From NCBI GenBank assembly GCA_000430305.1, contig ASZZ01000003.1, forward strand, positions 1-64,000: a DNA stretch of 64,000 nucleotides. The letters run 5' to 3'. Below, piece by piece: positions 1 through 8,835 of this stretch (the stretch's first letter is position 1; each line of letters begins with the position of its first letter). The notes beneath the pieces are model-generated. The model ran no database searches, was not told the origin of the DNA, and worked only from the letters and a program-made list of their open reading frames with translations. The stretch comes from Streptococcus mitis 17/34. GTDB lineage: Bacteria > Bacillota > Bacilli > Lactobacillales > Streptococcaceae. The position numbers and the translations under genes are program-made.

Positions 1-1
1 A

Positions 2-1129
2 CCAGAAACAGAAAAACCAGGTAAGATTGAAATTACTCCACAACCAAATGGAGATGCGATTGTAACACCTAAGAAACCAGATGGATCAACATACCCACCA
101 GGAACTACGGTAGAAATTCCAGGAGAAAATGGTCCAATCACAGTTGAAATCGGTAAAGATGGTTCAGGTAAAGTACCAAATGACAAACTTCCTAAGAAAG
201 AAGTCCCAGGTACAGGAACAGTAACAGAACCTAATAAGAAACCATCACAACCAGTGGATGTAACAACACCAGCTCGTAAGACACCAACAGTAGATGTTGA
301 ACAAGATCCTAAGACAGGTGAAGTTACAGTAACACCTAAGAAACCAGATGGAACTCCATACAAACCAGGAACTAAGGTAGAAATCCCAGGTGAAGATGGT
401 CCAATCACAGTTGAAATCGGTGAAGATGGTAAAGGTAAAGTACCAAATGACAAACTTCCTAAGAAAGATGTCCCAGGTACAGCTAAGATTACAGAACCAG
501 GTCAACCAACAGTTGAAGTTCCATTTGAAACACCAGCTAAGGTAACACCAGAAACACCAGCTCAAAAGACACCAACAGTAGAGTTGGAACAAGATCCTAA
601 GACAGGTGACGTTACAGTAACACCTAAGAAACCAGATGGATCAACATACCCACCAGGAACTACGGTAGAAATCCCAGGTGAAAATGGTCCAATCACAGTT
701 GAAATCGGTCAAGATGGTAAAGGTAAAGTACCAAATGACAAACTTCCTAAGAAAGATGTCCCAGGTACAGCTAAGATTACAGAACCAGGTCAACCAGCTG
801 TAGAAGTTCCAAATGTAGTAACACCAGGTAAAGTCACACCAGCAACACCAGCAGATACAAATCCAGTTGCGCCAGTGACACCTGATACGCCAGCCAAACC
901 TGATACTAATGGAGGTTCTGGTCAAGATGTACCTGCACCAACACCAGCTACTCCGAATGCAGATCAGGTAGATACTAAGACTACTATGGATAATGGAGCT
1001 AAATCAAATGATTCTCAAAATGTATTGCCAAATACAGGAACAGAATCAAATGCGACTCTTGCATCTCTAGGACTTCTTGGACTATTGAGTGGATTTGGAC
1101 TTGTAGCTCGCAAGAAAAAAGAAGACTAA
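2..1129 (+). CDS. LPXTG-anchored repeat surface protein (3' part, N-terminus outside window)
   Basis: The frame is open from the window edge, so this is the last 375 residues of a larger cell-wall protein. It consists of at least three tandem repeats rich in Pro, Lys, Thr and Glu. Each carries a VTPKKPDG segment, then VEIPGE.GPITVEIG and GKVPNDKLPKK; the VTPKKPDG codons start at 62, 329 and 617, giving periods of 89 and 96 residues. A Pro/Thr-rich wall-spanning stretch follows. The protein ends in a sortase signal near residue 342: LPNTG, a hydrophobic segment and the tail ARKKKED. Sortase A would cleave between T and G and attach it to peptidoglycan. The repeat family and ligand cannot be named from this fragment. 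The repeats are nearly identical in DNA, so repeat number may vary between strains. Confidence 0.9.
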   Translation, partial: PETEKPGKIEITPQPNGDAIVTPKKPDGSTYPPGTTVEIPGENGPITVEIGKDGSGKVPNDKLPKKEVPGTGTVTEPNKKPSQPVDVTTPARKTPTVDVEQDPKTGEVTVTPKKPDGTPYKPGTKVEIPGEDGPITVEIGEDGKGKVPNDKLPKKDVPGTAKITEPGQPTVEVPFETPAKVTPETPAQKTPTVELEQDPKTGDVTVTPKKPDGSTYPPGTTVEIPGENGPITVEIGQDGKGKVPNDKLPKKDVPGTAKITEPGQPAVEVPNVVTPGKVTPATPADTNPVAPVTPDTPAKPDTNGGSGQDVPAPTPATPNADQVDTKTTMDNGAKSNDSQNVLPNTGTESNATLASLGLLGLLSGFGLVARKKKED

Positions 1130-1230
1130 AAATTTAGTCAGATGAACATTCATTCTGTTGTATTTTATGGCAAACTAGATTTGTTCTGGGAATCGTGTTA
1201 GTCATAAAATAAAAAGAATGATTAGATAAA

Positions 1231-1286
1231 GAAAGCGAACAATGCTAGGATTTTGTTAAACGGAATTCTAAGTATTGTTCGCTTTT
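1231..1286 (+). terminator. Rho-independent terminator after the LPXTG gene
   Basis: AGCGAACAAT and ATTGTTCGCT form a perfect 10-bp stem around a roughly 30-nt loop, followed by a T run. The T run lies directly against the hemW promoter, so termination of one gene and initiation of the next share the same bases. Confidence 0.75.
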
Positions 1287-1288
1287 TG

Positions 1289-1297
1289 TGGTATAAT
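1289..1297 (+). promoter_or_regulatory. Extended -10 promoter of hemW
   Basis: TGGTATAAT at 1289-1297 is an extended -10 element with no good -35. Transcription is expected 6-7 nt downstream, at or next to the hemW ATG (1304), and no ribosome binding site fits in between. The hemW mRNA is therefore predicted to be leaderless. Confidence 0.65.
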
Positions 1298-1303
1298 AAG
1301 ACT

Positions 1304-2434
1304 ATGCAGAAAAAACCAACGTCAGCCTATGTGCACATCCCATTTTGTACCCAGATTTGTTATTATTGTGACTTTTCAAAGGTTTTTATCAAAAATCAGC
1401 CGGTAGATAGCTATTTGGAGCATCTGCTGGAAGAGTTTCGTTCTTATGATATTCAAAAGTTGCGAACCCTCTACATCGGTGGTGGGACACCAACAGCCCT
1501 GTCGGCTCCACAACTGGAAGTATTACTGGATGGCTTGACTAAAAACTTGGACTTGTCTGTCTTAGAAGAGTTGACCATTGAAGCTAATCCAGGCGACTTG
1601 GATGCGGATAAGATAGCTGTTTTGAAGAGCTCAGCTGTCAATCGTGTTTCGCTAGGTGTGCAGACCTTTGACGACAAGATGCTGAAAAAGATTGGGCGCA
1701 GTCATTTGGAGAAGGATATTTATGAAAATATTGATCGTCTTAAATTAGCTGGTTTTGACAATATCTCCATCGACTTGATTTATGCGCTACCTGGTCAGAC
1801 CATGGAGCAGGTCAAGGACAATGTGGCTAAGGCCATTGGATTGGAGATTCCCCATATGAGTTTGTATAGCTTGATTTTGGAAAATCATACGGTCTTTATG
1901 AACCGTATGCGACGAGGGAAATTGCCTCTGCCTAAGGAAGAACTGGAAGCGGAGATGTTTGAGTACATCATTGCAGAGCTGGAGGGGGCAGGTTTTGAAC
2001 ATTATGAGATTTCCAATTTCTCCAAGCCTGGTTTTGAAAGTCGCCACAATCTCATGTACTGGGACAATGCTGAATACTATGGCATCGGTGCTGGTGCATC
2101 TGGTTATGTCAATGGTATTCGCTATAAAAACCATGGTCCCATTCGTCATTATCTGAGTGCAGTTGAGGAAGGCAATTCTCGCATCATAGAAGAGCACCTG
2201 AGTCAAAAAGAGCAAATGGAAGAAGAGATGTTTCTGGGGCTTCGCAAGAAATCAGGGGTTTCCATGAGTAGATTTGAGGAAAAATTTGGACGGTCTTTTG
2301 AAGGACTTTATGGAGAAATTGTCAGAGACTTGGTTCAACAAGGTCTCATGCAAATAGAGGGTGACCGAGTGCGCATGACAAAAAGAGGTCTCTTCTTGGG
2401 AGATACCGTAGCAGAACGATTTATTTTGGAGTAG
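1304..2434 (+). CDS. hemW: Radical SAM heme chaperone HemW (HemN-like)
   Basis: 376 residues. The radical-SAM cluster motif CTQICYYC (C15, C19, C22) is followed by DF. It lacks the extra Cys of true coproporphyrinogen dehydrogenase HemN, which points to HemW, a protein that binds and hands over heme. GGGTP lies near residue 57 and a HemN-type C-terminal domain follows. An upstream in-frame start at 1253 lies inside the terminator, so I chose ATG 1304, where the HemW family begins (MQKKPTSAYVHIPFC). It heads a tight run with the thioesterase, nagD and a membrane protein. Streptococci make no heme, so the role in this host is unclear; older annotation calls it oxygen-independent coproporphyrinogen III oxidase. 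Confidence 0.9.
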   Translation: MQKKPTSAYVHIPFCTQICYYCDFSKVFIKNQPVDSYLEHLLEEFRSYDIQKLRTLYIGGGTPTALSAPQLEVLLDGLTKNLDLSVLEELTIEANPGDLDADKIAVLKSSAVNRVSLGVQTFDDKMLKKIGRSHLEKDIYENIDRLKLAGFDNISIDLIYALPGQTMEQVKDNVAKAIGLEIPHMSLYSLILENHTVFMNRMRRGKLPLPKEELEAEMFEYIIAELEGAGFEHYEISNFSKPGFESRHNLMYWDNAEYYGIGAGASGYVNGIRYKNHGPIRHYLSAVEEGNSRIIEEHLSQKEQMEEEMFLGLRKKSGVSMSRFEEKFGRSFEGLYGEIVRDLVQQGLMQIEGDRVRMTKRGLFLGDTVAERFILE

Positions 2435-2435
2435 G

Positions 2436-3176
2436 ATGATGGGCTTAACTTATCAAATGAAAATGAAAATTCCTTTTGATATGGCTGATATGAACGGTCA
2501 TATCAAGCTTCCAGATGTGATTTTACTATCCCTACAAGTTTCAGGGATGCAGTCTATTGAACTGGGTGTTGGTGATAAGGCCATTTTAGAAAACTATAAT
2601 TTAGTCTGGATCATTGCAGGCTATGATATTGAGGTGATTCGTTTACCTCGTTTTGGGGAAGAAATTACCATCGAAACAGAAGCTTTGAGCTACAATCGAC
2701 TCTTTTGCTACCGTCGCTTTACTATTTATGATGAAGCGGGGCAGGAGCTCATCCACATGATGGCTACCTTTGTTCTCATGGACCGAGACAATCGAAAAGT
2801 TCATGCTGTCGAACCTGAGATTGTGGCTCCTTACCAGTCTGAATTTAATAAAAAACTTATCCGTGGACCAAAGTATGAGTCCTTGGGCGAGCCAATCAGC
2901 AAGGATTACCATGTCCGTTTTTACGACTTGGATATGAATGGTCATGTCAATAACAGTAAATACTTTGATTGGATTTTTGAGGTCATGGGAGCGGATTTTT
3001 TGACCCAGTATATTCCCAAGAAAATCAACCTCAAGTATGTCAAGGAAGTTCGACCAGGTGGGGTGATTACATCGGCTGTTGAACGGACTGGACTGGAAAG
3101 CAAGCATGAGATTACAAGCGACGGGGCTACTAATGCCCAAGCTATCATCACATGGCAAGAAATAAAAAAGGATTAG
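2436..3176 (+). CDS. Acyl-ACP thioesterase (FatA/FatB family)
   Basis: About 246 residues with two hot-dog domains. The N-terminal one contains MADMNGHIKLPDV. The C-terminal one, near residue 158, contains RFYDLDMNGHVNNSKY, with the Asp, Asn and His typical of acyl-ACP thioesterases. It hydrolyses acyl-ACP to free fatty acid in the cytoplasm. Two ATGs are adjacent (2436, 2439) behind GGAGTAGG at the end of hemW; the second may be the real start. It begins one base after the hemW stop, so the pair is co-transcribed. Chain-length preference cannot be read from the sequence. Confidence 0.88.
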   Translation: MMGLTYQMKMKIPFDMADMNGHIKLPDVILLSLQVSGMQSIELGVGDKAILENYNLVWIIAGYDIEVIRLPRFGEEITIETEALSYNRLFCYRRFTIYDEAGQELIHMMATFVLMDRDNRKVHAVEPEIVAPYQSEFNKKLIRGPKYESLGEPISKDYHVRFYDLDMNGHVNNSKYFDWIFEVMGADFLTQYIPKKINLKYVKEVRPGGVITSAVERTGLESKHEITSDGATNAQAIITWQEIKKD

Positions 3177-3185
3177 GGAGAAAGT

Positions 3186-3959
3186 ATGAAATATAAAGGC
3201 TATTTAATTGATTTAGACGGTACTATTTATAAGGGGAAAGATCGAATCCCGGCAGGAGAGGCTTTTGTCCATGAATTGCAACAGCGGGACATCCCCTATC
3301 TCTTTGTAACCAACAATACAACCCGCACTCCAGAGAGCGTTCAGGAGATGTTGGCTCAAAATTTTAATATCGATACGCCCCTATCGACTGTCTACACAGC
3401 GACCTTGGCAACGATCGACTATATGAATGACTTGGGACTGGAAAAGACCGTCTATGTCATCGGAGAAGCAGGACTCAAAGATGCCATTAAGGCGGCTGGC
3501 TATGTGGAAGACAAGGAAAATCCTGCCTATGTGGTAGTAGGGCTGGACTGGCAGGTCGACTATGAAAAATTTGCGACAGCAACTCTGGCTATCCAAAAGG
3601 GTGCTCACTTTATCGGAACCAATCCTGACCTTAACATTCCAACAGAGCGAGGACTTTTGCCAGGTGCTGGTTCACTGATTACGCTACTTGAAGTAGCAAC
3701 ACGAGTGAAGCCTGTTTATATCGGGAAACCAAATGCTATCATTATGAACAAGGCGGTTGAGCACTTAGGTTTGGAACGTGAAGAATTAATCATGGTTGGG
3801 GACAATTATTTGACTGATATTCGAGCAGGGATTGACAATGGCATTCCAACGCTCTTGGTGACAACAGGTTTTACCAAGGCAGAAGAAGTGGCAGACCTGC
3901 CAATCGCACCGACTCATGTGGTTTCTAGCCTTGCGGAGTGGAACTTTGATGAAAACTAA
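3186..3959 (+). CDS. nagD: NagD-family HAD phosphatase (TIGR01457-like)
   Basis: 257 residues. HAD motif I is LIDLDGTIY (D9, D11), motif II lies in VTNNTTR near residue 43, and the C-terminal acidic motif is [12 protein letters not shown] near residue 202. The large cap between motifs II and III is the NagD/4-nitrophenylphosphatase (class IIA) arrangement. It probably dephosphorylates small phosphorylated metabolites; the substrate is unknown. It starts 9 bp after the thioesterase behind GGGAGAAAGT, and its last 11 bp overlap the following membrane-protein gene. Confidence 0.88.
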   Translation: MKYKGYLIDLDGTIYKGKDRIPAGEAFVHELQQRDIPYLFVTNNTTRTPESVQEMLAQNFNIDTPLSTVYTATLATIDYMNDLGLEKTVYVIGEAGLKDAIKAAGYVEDKENPAYVVVGLDWQVDYEKFATATLAIQKGAHFIGTNPDLNIPTERGLLPGAGSLITLLEVATRVKPVYIGKPNAIIMNKAVEHLGLEREELIMVGDNYLTDIRAGIDNGIPTLLVTTGFTKAEEVADLPIAPTHVVSSLAEWNFDEN

Positions 3960-4566
3960 ACTGACCTTTTGGGGCTCTATGCTCTTTCTCTTCTCTCTTT
4001 CAATCCTGCTGACCATTTATCTAGCTTGGATTTTCTATCCGTTTGAAATTCAGTGGCTGAATTTAACAGATCGGGTCTATTTAAAACCGGAAACCATTCA
4101 GTACAACTTTCATATTTTGATGAATTATCTGACCAATCCTTTTAGTCAGGTCTTGCAGATGCCAGATTTTCGTTCGTCAGCAGCTGGGCTACATCACTTT
4201 GCGGTGGTCAAGAATCTCTTTCACTTGGTACAGCTAGTTGGCCTAGTGACACTGCCCAGTTTCTATTTCTTTGTCAAAGGAATTGTGAAAAAGGGCTTTT
4301 TATCTTTATTCAGTAAGGGGCTTTTGACTCTAGTAGTCTTGCCTGTGCTGATTGGTCTTGGGGGAGTTTTGATTGGTTTTGACCAATTCTTTACTCTTTT
4401 CCATCAAATTCTCTTTGTGGGAGATGATACCTGGCTTTTTGATCCAGCTAAGGATCCAGTGATTCTGATTTTGCCAGAGATCTTCTTCCTTCATGCCTTC
4501 CTCCTCTTTTTTGCCCTCTATGAAAGCTTCTTTGGCTATCTTTATCTGAAAAGTCGTAGGAAGTGA
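3949..4566 (+). CDS. TIGR01906-type integral membrane protein
   Basis: 205 residues. ATG 3949 ([11 protein letters not shown]) is preferred over an in-frame ATG at 3916 that would lie deep inside nagD. About four membrane segments are visible: residues 9-28, a pair near 95-135, 140-160 and 180-200. The loops have many aromatics (YPFEIQW, FDPAKDP). The family is a streptococcal/Firmicute membrane protein of unknown function. Its 11-bp overlap with nagD indicates translational coupling and makes it the last gene of the hemW operon. Confidence 0.8.
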   Translation: MKTKLTFWGSMLFLFSLSILLTIYLAWIFYPFEIQWLNLTDRVYLKPETIQYNFHILMNYLTNPFSQVLQMPDFRSSAAGLHHFAVVKNLFHLVQLVGLVTLPSFYFFVKGIVKKGFLSLFSKGLLTLVVLPVLIGLGGVLIGFDQFFTLFHQILFVGDDTWLFDPAKDPVILILPEIFFLHAFLLFFALYESFFGYLYLKSRRK

Positions 4567-4627
4567 ACCGAAAGATGTTCTTATTTCACATGTATAAATT
4601 AGGTATATGATTCGAAACTATCGTTAA

Positions 4628-4730
4628 TACTCAATGAAAATCAAAGAGCAAACTAGGAAACTAGCCGCAGGCTGTACTTGAGTACGGCAAGGCGACGTTG
4701 ACGCAGTTTGAATTTGATTTTCGAAGAGTA
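4628..4730 (+). repeat. RUP-like intergenic repeat, copy 1
   Basis: 103 bp bounded by imperfect terminal inverted repeats: TACTCAATGAAAATCAAA at the left, and at the right TTTGATTTTCGAAGAGTA, whose complement starts TACTCTTCGAAAATCAAA. TA dinucleotides sit at the ends. From memory this matches the RUP family (short non-coding elements thought to be mobilised by an IS630-type transposase). It lies in the 316-bp gap between 4567 and 4882, which otherwise holds only the terminator at 4777 and the spx promoter. Copy 2 at 7757 is nearly identical but inverted. Confidence 0.75.
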
Positions 4731-4776
4731 TAAGAGTGAATTAACTAATTCTGAATAGTGTCAATCGTTCGCAAAC

Positions 4777-4808
4777 AGTCTATTTTTCTTGAAAAATAGG
4801 CTTTTTTT
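4777..4808 (+). terminator. Rho-independent terminator upstream of spx
   Basis: AGTCTATTTTTC pairs with GAAAAATAGGCT across a TTGA loop and is followed by seven T. It would end transcripts of the hemW-nagD operon that read through the RUP-like element. Confidence 0.75.
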
Positions 4809-4842
4809 CTAAAAATCCCTAGTCAAGCGCTTTATTTTTTTG

Positions 4843-4848
4843 TATAAT
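4843..4848 (+). promoter_or_regulatory. spx promoter -10
   Basis: TATAAT at 4843-4848, with a weak TAGTCA 17 bp upstream as -35. The leader to the spx ATG is about 30 nt and contains AAGAAGAGAAAAG as ribosome binding region. Confidence 0.5.
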
Positions 4849-4882
4849 AGAAGTAGCAAAGTATAGATAAGAAGAGAAAAGC

Positions 4883-5284
4883 ATGATTACACTATTTCTA
4901 TCACCGAGCTGTACTTCATGTCGTAAGGCAAAGGCCTGGTTAGAAAAACATAAGGTGCCCTTTGAGGAGCACAATATTATGACCAGTCCCTTAACAAGAA
5001 AGGAATTGCAACACATTCTTTCCTTGACCGAAAATGGTACTGATGACATCATTTCAACTCGTTCAAAAATTTTTCAAAAATTAGATATTGATGTAGAAAG
5101 TATTTCGGTATCGGAATTGCTTCATTTGATTGAGCAGTACCCTAGTCTTTTGCGTCGCCCAATTATTATCGATGCCAAACGCATGCAGATCGGTTTTAAT
5201 GAAGATGAGATTCGTGCTTTTCTCCCTCGTAGTTATCGTAAGCAAGAACTAAAAGAAGCAAGAATGAGAGCTGGTATTAGTTAA
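4883..5284 (+). CDS. spx: Spx-family transcriptional regulator
   Basis: 133 residues, the usual ArsC/Spx length. The N-terminal redox switch is CTSC (C10, C13), as in Spx proteins that bind the RNA polymerase alpha C-terminal domain and redirect transcription under thiol stress. ARFE-like features follow ([25 protein letters not shown]). Pneumococci carry two Spx paralogues (A1, A2); I cannot tell which this is. Its stop overlaps the next start by one base (TAATG). Confidence 0.9.
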   Translation: MITLFLSPSCTSCRKAKAWLEKHKVPFEEHNIMTSPLTRKELQHILSLTENGTDDIISTRSKIFQKLDIDVESISVSELLHLIEQYPSLLRRPIIIDAKRMQIGFNEDEIRAFLPRSYRKQELKEARMRAGIS

Positions 5285-5562
5285 TGAACAAACAGTATAG
5301 TTACCCACTAGATTTGTCGTGGAGCACTGAAGAACTTGCTTCAGTGCTTTCTTTTTTTAATGATGTTGAAGCTGCCTATGAGGGCAAGGTAGAGGCTAAA
5401 AAGTTACTGGACTCCTATAAGGGATTCAAAGCGGTCGTGCCAAGCAAGAGCGAAGAAAAACGTTTGGGACGAGAATTTGAAACAGTTAGTGGCTATTCGC
5501 TTTATCGAGCAGTTCAGACTGCCAAGGAAAAAGGGGAAGGAAAGATTTCTCTTGGAAAGTAA
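5284..5562 (+). CDS. UPF0223 family protein
   Basis: 92 residues, soluble, with [31 protein letters not shown] at the start and a basic C-terminal half. This matches the UPF0223 (YktA-like) family of small Firmicute proteins of unknown function. It is translationally coupled to spx by a one-base overlap and overlaps the phosphatase gene by 11 bp, so the three are one operon. Confidence 0.85.
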   Translation: MNKQYSYPLDLSWSTEELASVLSFFNDVEAAYEGKVEAKKLLDSYKGFKAVVPSKSEEKRLGREFETVSGYSLYRAVQTAKEKGEGKISLGK

Positions 5563-6325
5563 ATTTGAATTTGCTAAAAAGCTTGTTAAGAAGGCGGGCC
5601 AGTACATCCTTGACCATATGCAGGAAGACTTGCGCGTTGAGACCAAGTCCTCTCCAACAGACTTGGTGACCAGACTGGACAAGGAAGTTCAGGAACTCTT
5701 GGTTGGTGAGATTTTGTCCCGTTATCCTGATGATAAGATTTGTGCTGAAGAAGGTTGTCTGAGAGCTTCGGTTCAAGAGGGCAAGGTTTGGGTTATTGAT
5801 CCGATTGATGGGACCAATAATTTTGTCGCCCAGCAGGAAGATTTTGCTGTCATGATGGCTTATTTTGAGAATGGTCAAGGGCAGTTTGGCCTGATTTATG
5901 ATGTGGTCAAAGGGGATTGTTATCACGGTGGTGGAGCCTTTCCTGTTTATCTAAATGATCAGACCCTAGCACCCTTTAAAGCAAAACCACTTGGAGATTT
6001 TCTCATTTCAGGAAATAGTGGTATGCTGGAAACCAATGAATGGGGGCTGGCTGATTTGAGCCGAGCGGTTCTTGGTGTTCGTGTCTATGGAAGTGCGGCC
6101 ATTAGTTTTGCCAAGATTTTGTCAGGACGTTTATTGACCTATGTCACTTATCTGCAACCATGGGATTATGCTGCCGCTAGTATTTTAGGAGAAGGTCTAG
6201 GCTATCGGGTGGTGACCCTATCTGGTGAACCGCTTGATTTTCAAAGCAGACAACCGGTCATGATGCTACCTCTTGAGATGCAGGAGGAAATTCAGTCCTA
6301 TATTTACGAAAGGAAAAGAACTTAA
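5552..6325 (+). CDS. Inositol monophosphatase family protein (TTG start)
   Basis: 257 residues from TTG 5552, which sits behind GGGGAAGGAAAG. The longer in-frame ATG at 5477 would translate the UPF0223 coding bases out of frame and is not conserved family sequence. The metal-binding motifs of the IMPase/FIG superfamily are present: EEG near residue 66, DPIDGTNNF near 85-93 and WDYAAAS near 205. It would hydrolyse a phosphomonoester such as inositol phosphate, a sugar phosphate or pAp. It is followed without any gap by the rRNA methyltransferase gene. Confidence 0.85.
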   Translation: MESKFEFAKKLVKKAGQYILDHMQEDLRVETKSSPTDLVTRLDKEVQELLVGEILSRYPDDKICAEEGCLRASVQEGKVWVIDPIDGTNNFVAQQEDFAVMMAYFENGQGQFGLIYDVVKGDCYHGGGAFPVYLNDQTLAPFKAKPLGDFLISGNSGMLETNEWGLADLSRAVLGVRVYGSAAISFAKILSGRLLTYVTYLQPWDYAAASILGEGLGYRVVTLSGEPLDFQSRQPVMMLPLEMQEEIQSYIYERKRT

Positions 6326-7630
6326 ATGCAATTTCCAGAAGGATTTGTTGAAAAATATGAAGAGATACTAGGAGATGAGGCAAGAGATTTTCTTGCCTCT
6401 TTTGAGGAGGAAGCGGTTTCGGCCTTTCGGATCAATCCTTTAAAAGAAGTGCAAGCTTTATTTTCTGATCCTATTCCTCAAACCCCTTGGGGCCACTATG
6501 GGAAGGTTTCAGGAAAATCGCCTGAGCATGCTACTGGTTTAGTTTATTCGCAAGAACCCGCTGCTCAAATGGTGGCTCAGGTAGCCCAACCCAGTCCTGG
6601 AATGAAGGTCTTGGATTTGGCCGCTGCTCCAGGTGGTAAATCAACTCAGCTAGCAGCCTATTTAGCAGGAGAGGGTCTCCTTGTTTCCAACGAAATCTCA
6701 AGTAAACGGGCTAAGATTTTAGTAGAAAATATGGAGCGCTTTGGTGCGACAAATGTCGTAGTGACTAATGAATCTGCTGACCGTTTGGTCAAGGTCTTTA
6801 AAGGCTATTTTGACCTTATTGTCCTTGATGCCCCTTGCTCTGGTGAAGGAATGTTCCGTAAGCAACCAGACGCTATGGATTATTGGAGTCTCGATTATCC
6901 GGGTCAATGTGCTAGTTTGCAAAGAGAGATTTTAGCGGATGCGGTGACCATGCTAGCTGAAGGTGGTCGTCTGGTTTATTCGACCTGTACCTGGGCACCT
7001 GAGGAAAACGAAGAGATCGTCAATTGGTTACTGGAAGAGTATGATTTTGACTTGTTGCCAGTTGAGCATATCAATGGAATGGTAGCTGGCATTGACCTGC
7101 CAGAAACGGCTCGGATGTACCCTCATCATTTTAAGGGAGAAGGGCAATTTGTAGCCCATCTACAGTTTAAAGGTGAAAATCTAGCACCAAAATGTAAGGC
7201 AAGTAAAAGCAATCTCAGCCGTGAGCAAGTTGCCTTGTGGCAGGAATTTGCCCAAAAACACCTAAAAATCAATCTACTCGGTATCTTGCAGACTTTTGGA
7301 GACCAGCTTTATCTCTTGCCAGAACTTTTGCCAGATTTAGGGAAGCTCAAGATTGCTCGCAATGGCCTGCATCTGGGTACCTTTAAGAAGAAACGCTTTG
7401 AACCAAGTTTCGCTCTTGGCCTAGCCTTGAAACCGAGTCAGGTTAAGCAGTCGGTTGAAATTGACCAAGAAGCGTTTGTAAAGTATGCCGCTGGAGAGAC
7501 TGTTCAGCTGGAGGAAAGTCTGCCAAATGGTTGGTACCAAGTTTTGGTTCAAGGCAATGGTTTGGGCTTTGCTAAGGTGACTGGAAATGTTTTGAAAAAT
7601 TATTTTCCAAAAGGCCTCAGATTCAAGTGA
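6326..7630 (+). CDS. rsmF: RsmF-type 16S rRNA m5C methyltransferase (NOP2/Sun family)
   Basis: 434 residues. The Rossmann SAM-binding site is VLDLAAAPGGKSTQLA (near residue 96). Two catalytic cysteines lie in DAPCSGEGMF and YSTCTWAPEENE, the m5C RNA methyltransferase signatures. The C-terminal third is the RsmF/PUA-like extension (KAVNYL-type, here NGLHLGTFKKKRFEPS). It would methylate a cytosine in 16S rRNA. ATG 6326 directly follows the phosphatase stop. Other NSUN proteins (RsmB) lack this C-terminal layout. Confidence 0.85.
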   Translation: MQFPEGFVEKYEEILGDEARDFLASFEEEAVSAFRINPLKEVQALFSDPIPQTPWGHYGKVSGKSPEHATGLVYSQEPAAQMVAQVAQPSPGMKVLDLAAAPGGKSTQLAAYLAGEGLLVSNEISSKRAKILVENMERFGATNVVVTNESADRLVKVFKGYFDLIVLDAPCSGEGMFRKQPDAMDYWSLDYPGQCASLQREILADAVTMLAEGGRLVYSTCTWAPEENEEIVNWLLEEYDFDLLPVEHINGMVAGIDLPETARMYPHHFKGEGQFVAHLQFKGENLAPKCKASKSNLSREQVALWQEFAQKHLKINLLGILQTFGDQLYLLPELLPDLGKLKIARNGLHLGTFKKKRFEPSFALGLALKPSQVKQSVEIDQEAFVKYAAGETVQLEESLPNGWYQVLVQGNGLGFAKVTGNVLKNYFPKGLRFK

Positions 7631-7756
7631 AAATGCTAGTCAAAGTAGCTTGTCTATGTTATAGTGGAAGTATGGATTTTTTTCAAATTGTCTTTCATTT
7701 TCAGTCAAAATTGGTGGAGAAGGTAACTAAGCAAATTTCTAGTTAAACCAAGCTAA

Positions 7757-7859
7757 TACTCTTCGAAAATCAAATTCAAACCGCGTCAACGTCGCCTTGC
7801 CGTACTCAAGTACAGCCTGCGGCTAGTTTCCTAGTTTGCTCTTTGATTTTCATTGAGTA
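7757..7859 (-). repeat. RUP-like intergenic repeat, copy 2 (inverted)
   Basis: 103 bp, nearly the exact reverse complement of copy 1 at 4628-4730. It runs from TACTCTTCGAAAATCAAA to TTTGATTTTCATTGAGTA. The surrounding gap 7631-7956 otherwise holds a possible TATAGT-type promoter near 7660 and the pstS leader. The element lies between any such promoter and pstS. Confidence 0.75.
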
Positions 7860-7956
7860 TAAGAACTTCAGTTGGCTCCCAATTTTCAAAAGAAAAACAT
7901 AAATAAATAGTTGAAAAAATTCACACCATTCACCATTATTTTCAAGGAGAAAAACA

Positions 7957-8835
7957 GTGAAAAAAAGGAAAAAACTCGCTCTATCCCTTGTGGCTCTTTT
8001 GCTGGCAGGTTCTTTGGCGGGATGTGCTAGCTGGATTGATCGTGGAGAATCCATGACAGCTGTTGGCTCAACGGCTCTTCAGCCCTTGGTCGAAGCAGCA
8101 GCAGATGAATTCGGCTCTCTGCACGTTGGAAAAACAGTCAACGTACAAGGTGGAGGATCTGGTACAGGTCTGTCTCAGGTTCAATCTGGAGCCGTTGATG
8201 TAGGAAATTCAGACGTATTTGCCGAGGAAAAAGACGGTATCAACGCATCCGCTCTAGTGGATCACAAGGTAGCCGTAGCGGGCTTGGCAGTCATTGTAAA
8301 CAAAGAAGTTGACGTTGAAAATCTGACAACCGAGCAACTTCGTAGCATCTTCACAGGTCAAGTGACCAACTGGAAAGAAGTCGGTGGGAAAGACCTAGCC
8401 ATTTCCATTATCAACCGCGCGGCAAGTTCTGGTTCGCGTGCAACCTTTGATAGTGTTGTCATGGATGGTCAATCTGCCGTGCAGAGTCAAGAACAGGATT
8501 CAAATGGGATGGTCAAAAACATTGTTTCCCAGACACCAGGAGCCATTTCTTACCTAGCCTTTGCCTATGTGGATGACTCGGTTAAACGCATGAAGTTGAA
8601 TGGCTATGAGCCGATTGCAGAAAATGTTACGACCAATAACTGGCCTTTGTGGTCTTATGAACACATGTACACCTTAGGTCAGCCAGATGAATTGGTGGCA
8701 GAATTCCTCAACTTTGTCCTCTCAGATGAAGCGCAAAGTGGAATCGTTAAGGGAATGGGCTATATTTCTGTTAAGGAAATGAAGGTTGAAAAAGATGCTG
8801 TAGGAACGGTGACAGCACTAGAAGGGAGTCACTAA
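7957..8835 (+). CDS. pstS: Phosphate ABC transporter, phosphate-binding lipoprotein PstS
   Basis: 292 residues from GTG 7957 behind AAGGAGAAAAACA. The lipoprotein signal ends in LAGC (lipidated Cys about 23). The mature part has the phosphate-binding layout: [12 protein letters not shown] near residue 36, GGGSGTG, and [11 protein letters not shown] near 153 contacting phosphate. It heads pstS-pstC-pstA-pstB-pstB-phoU, all nearly overlapping. A direct repeat ATTCAC at 7919 and 7928 precedes the start and might be a response-regulator site; this is only a guess. Confidence 0.93.
   Translation: MKKRKKLALSLVALLLAGSLAGCASWIDRGESMTAVGSTALQPLVEAAADEFGSLHVGKTVNVQGGGSGTGLSQVQSGAVDVGNSDVFAEEKDGINASALVDHKVAVAGLAVIVNKEVDVENLTTEQLRSIFTGQVTNWKEVGGKDLAISIINRAASSGSRATFDSVVMDGQSAVQSQEQDSNGMVKNIVSQTPGAISYLAFAYVDDSVKRMKLNGYEPIAENVTTNNWPLWSYEHMYTLGQPDELVAEFLNFVLSDEAQSGIVKGMGYISVKEMKVEKDAVGTVTALEGSH

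Noticed and set aside
245-925. Cys/Trp-rich minus-strand ORFs opposite the LPXTG repeats
   Set aside because: They are reverse reads of Pro/Thr/Lys-rich repeat codons, with no start signals and implausible composition.
1-1129. CRISPR array as explanation for the tandem repeats
   Set aside because: The period is 267-288 bp, the frame is open and coding, and there are no short spacers.
5477-5551. N-terminal extension of the IMPase-like protein from ATG 5477
   Set aside because: It would translate UPF0223 coding DNA in another frame; the conserved family start is TTG 5552 with a good ribosome site.
7806-8054. Minus-strand ORF across the RUP-like element and pstS start
   Set aside because: It runs through a non-coding repeat and the pstS signal peptide, with no ribosome site.
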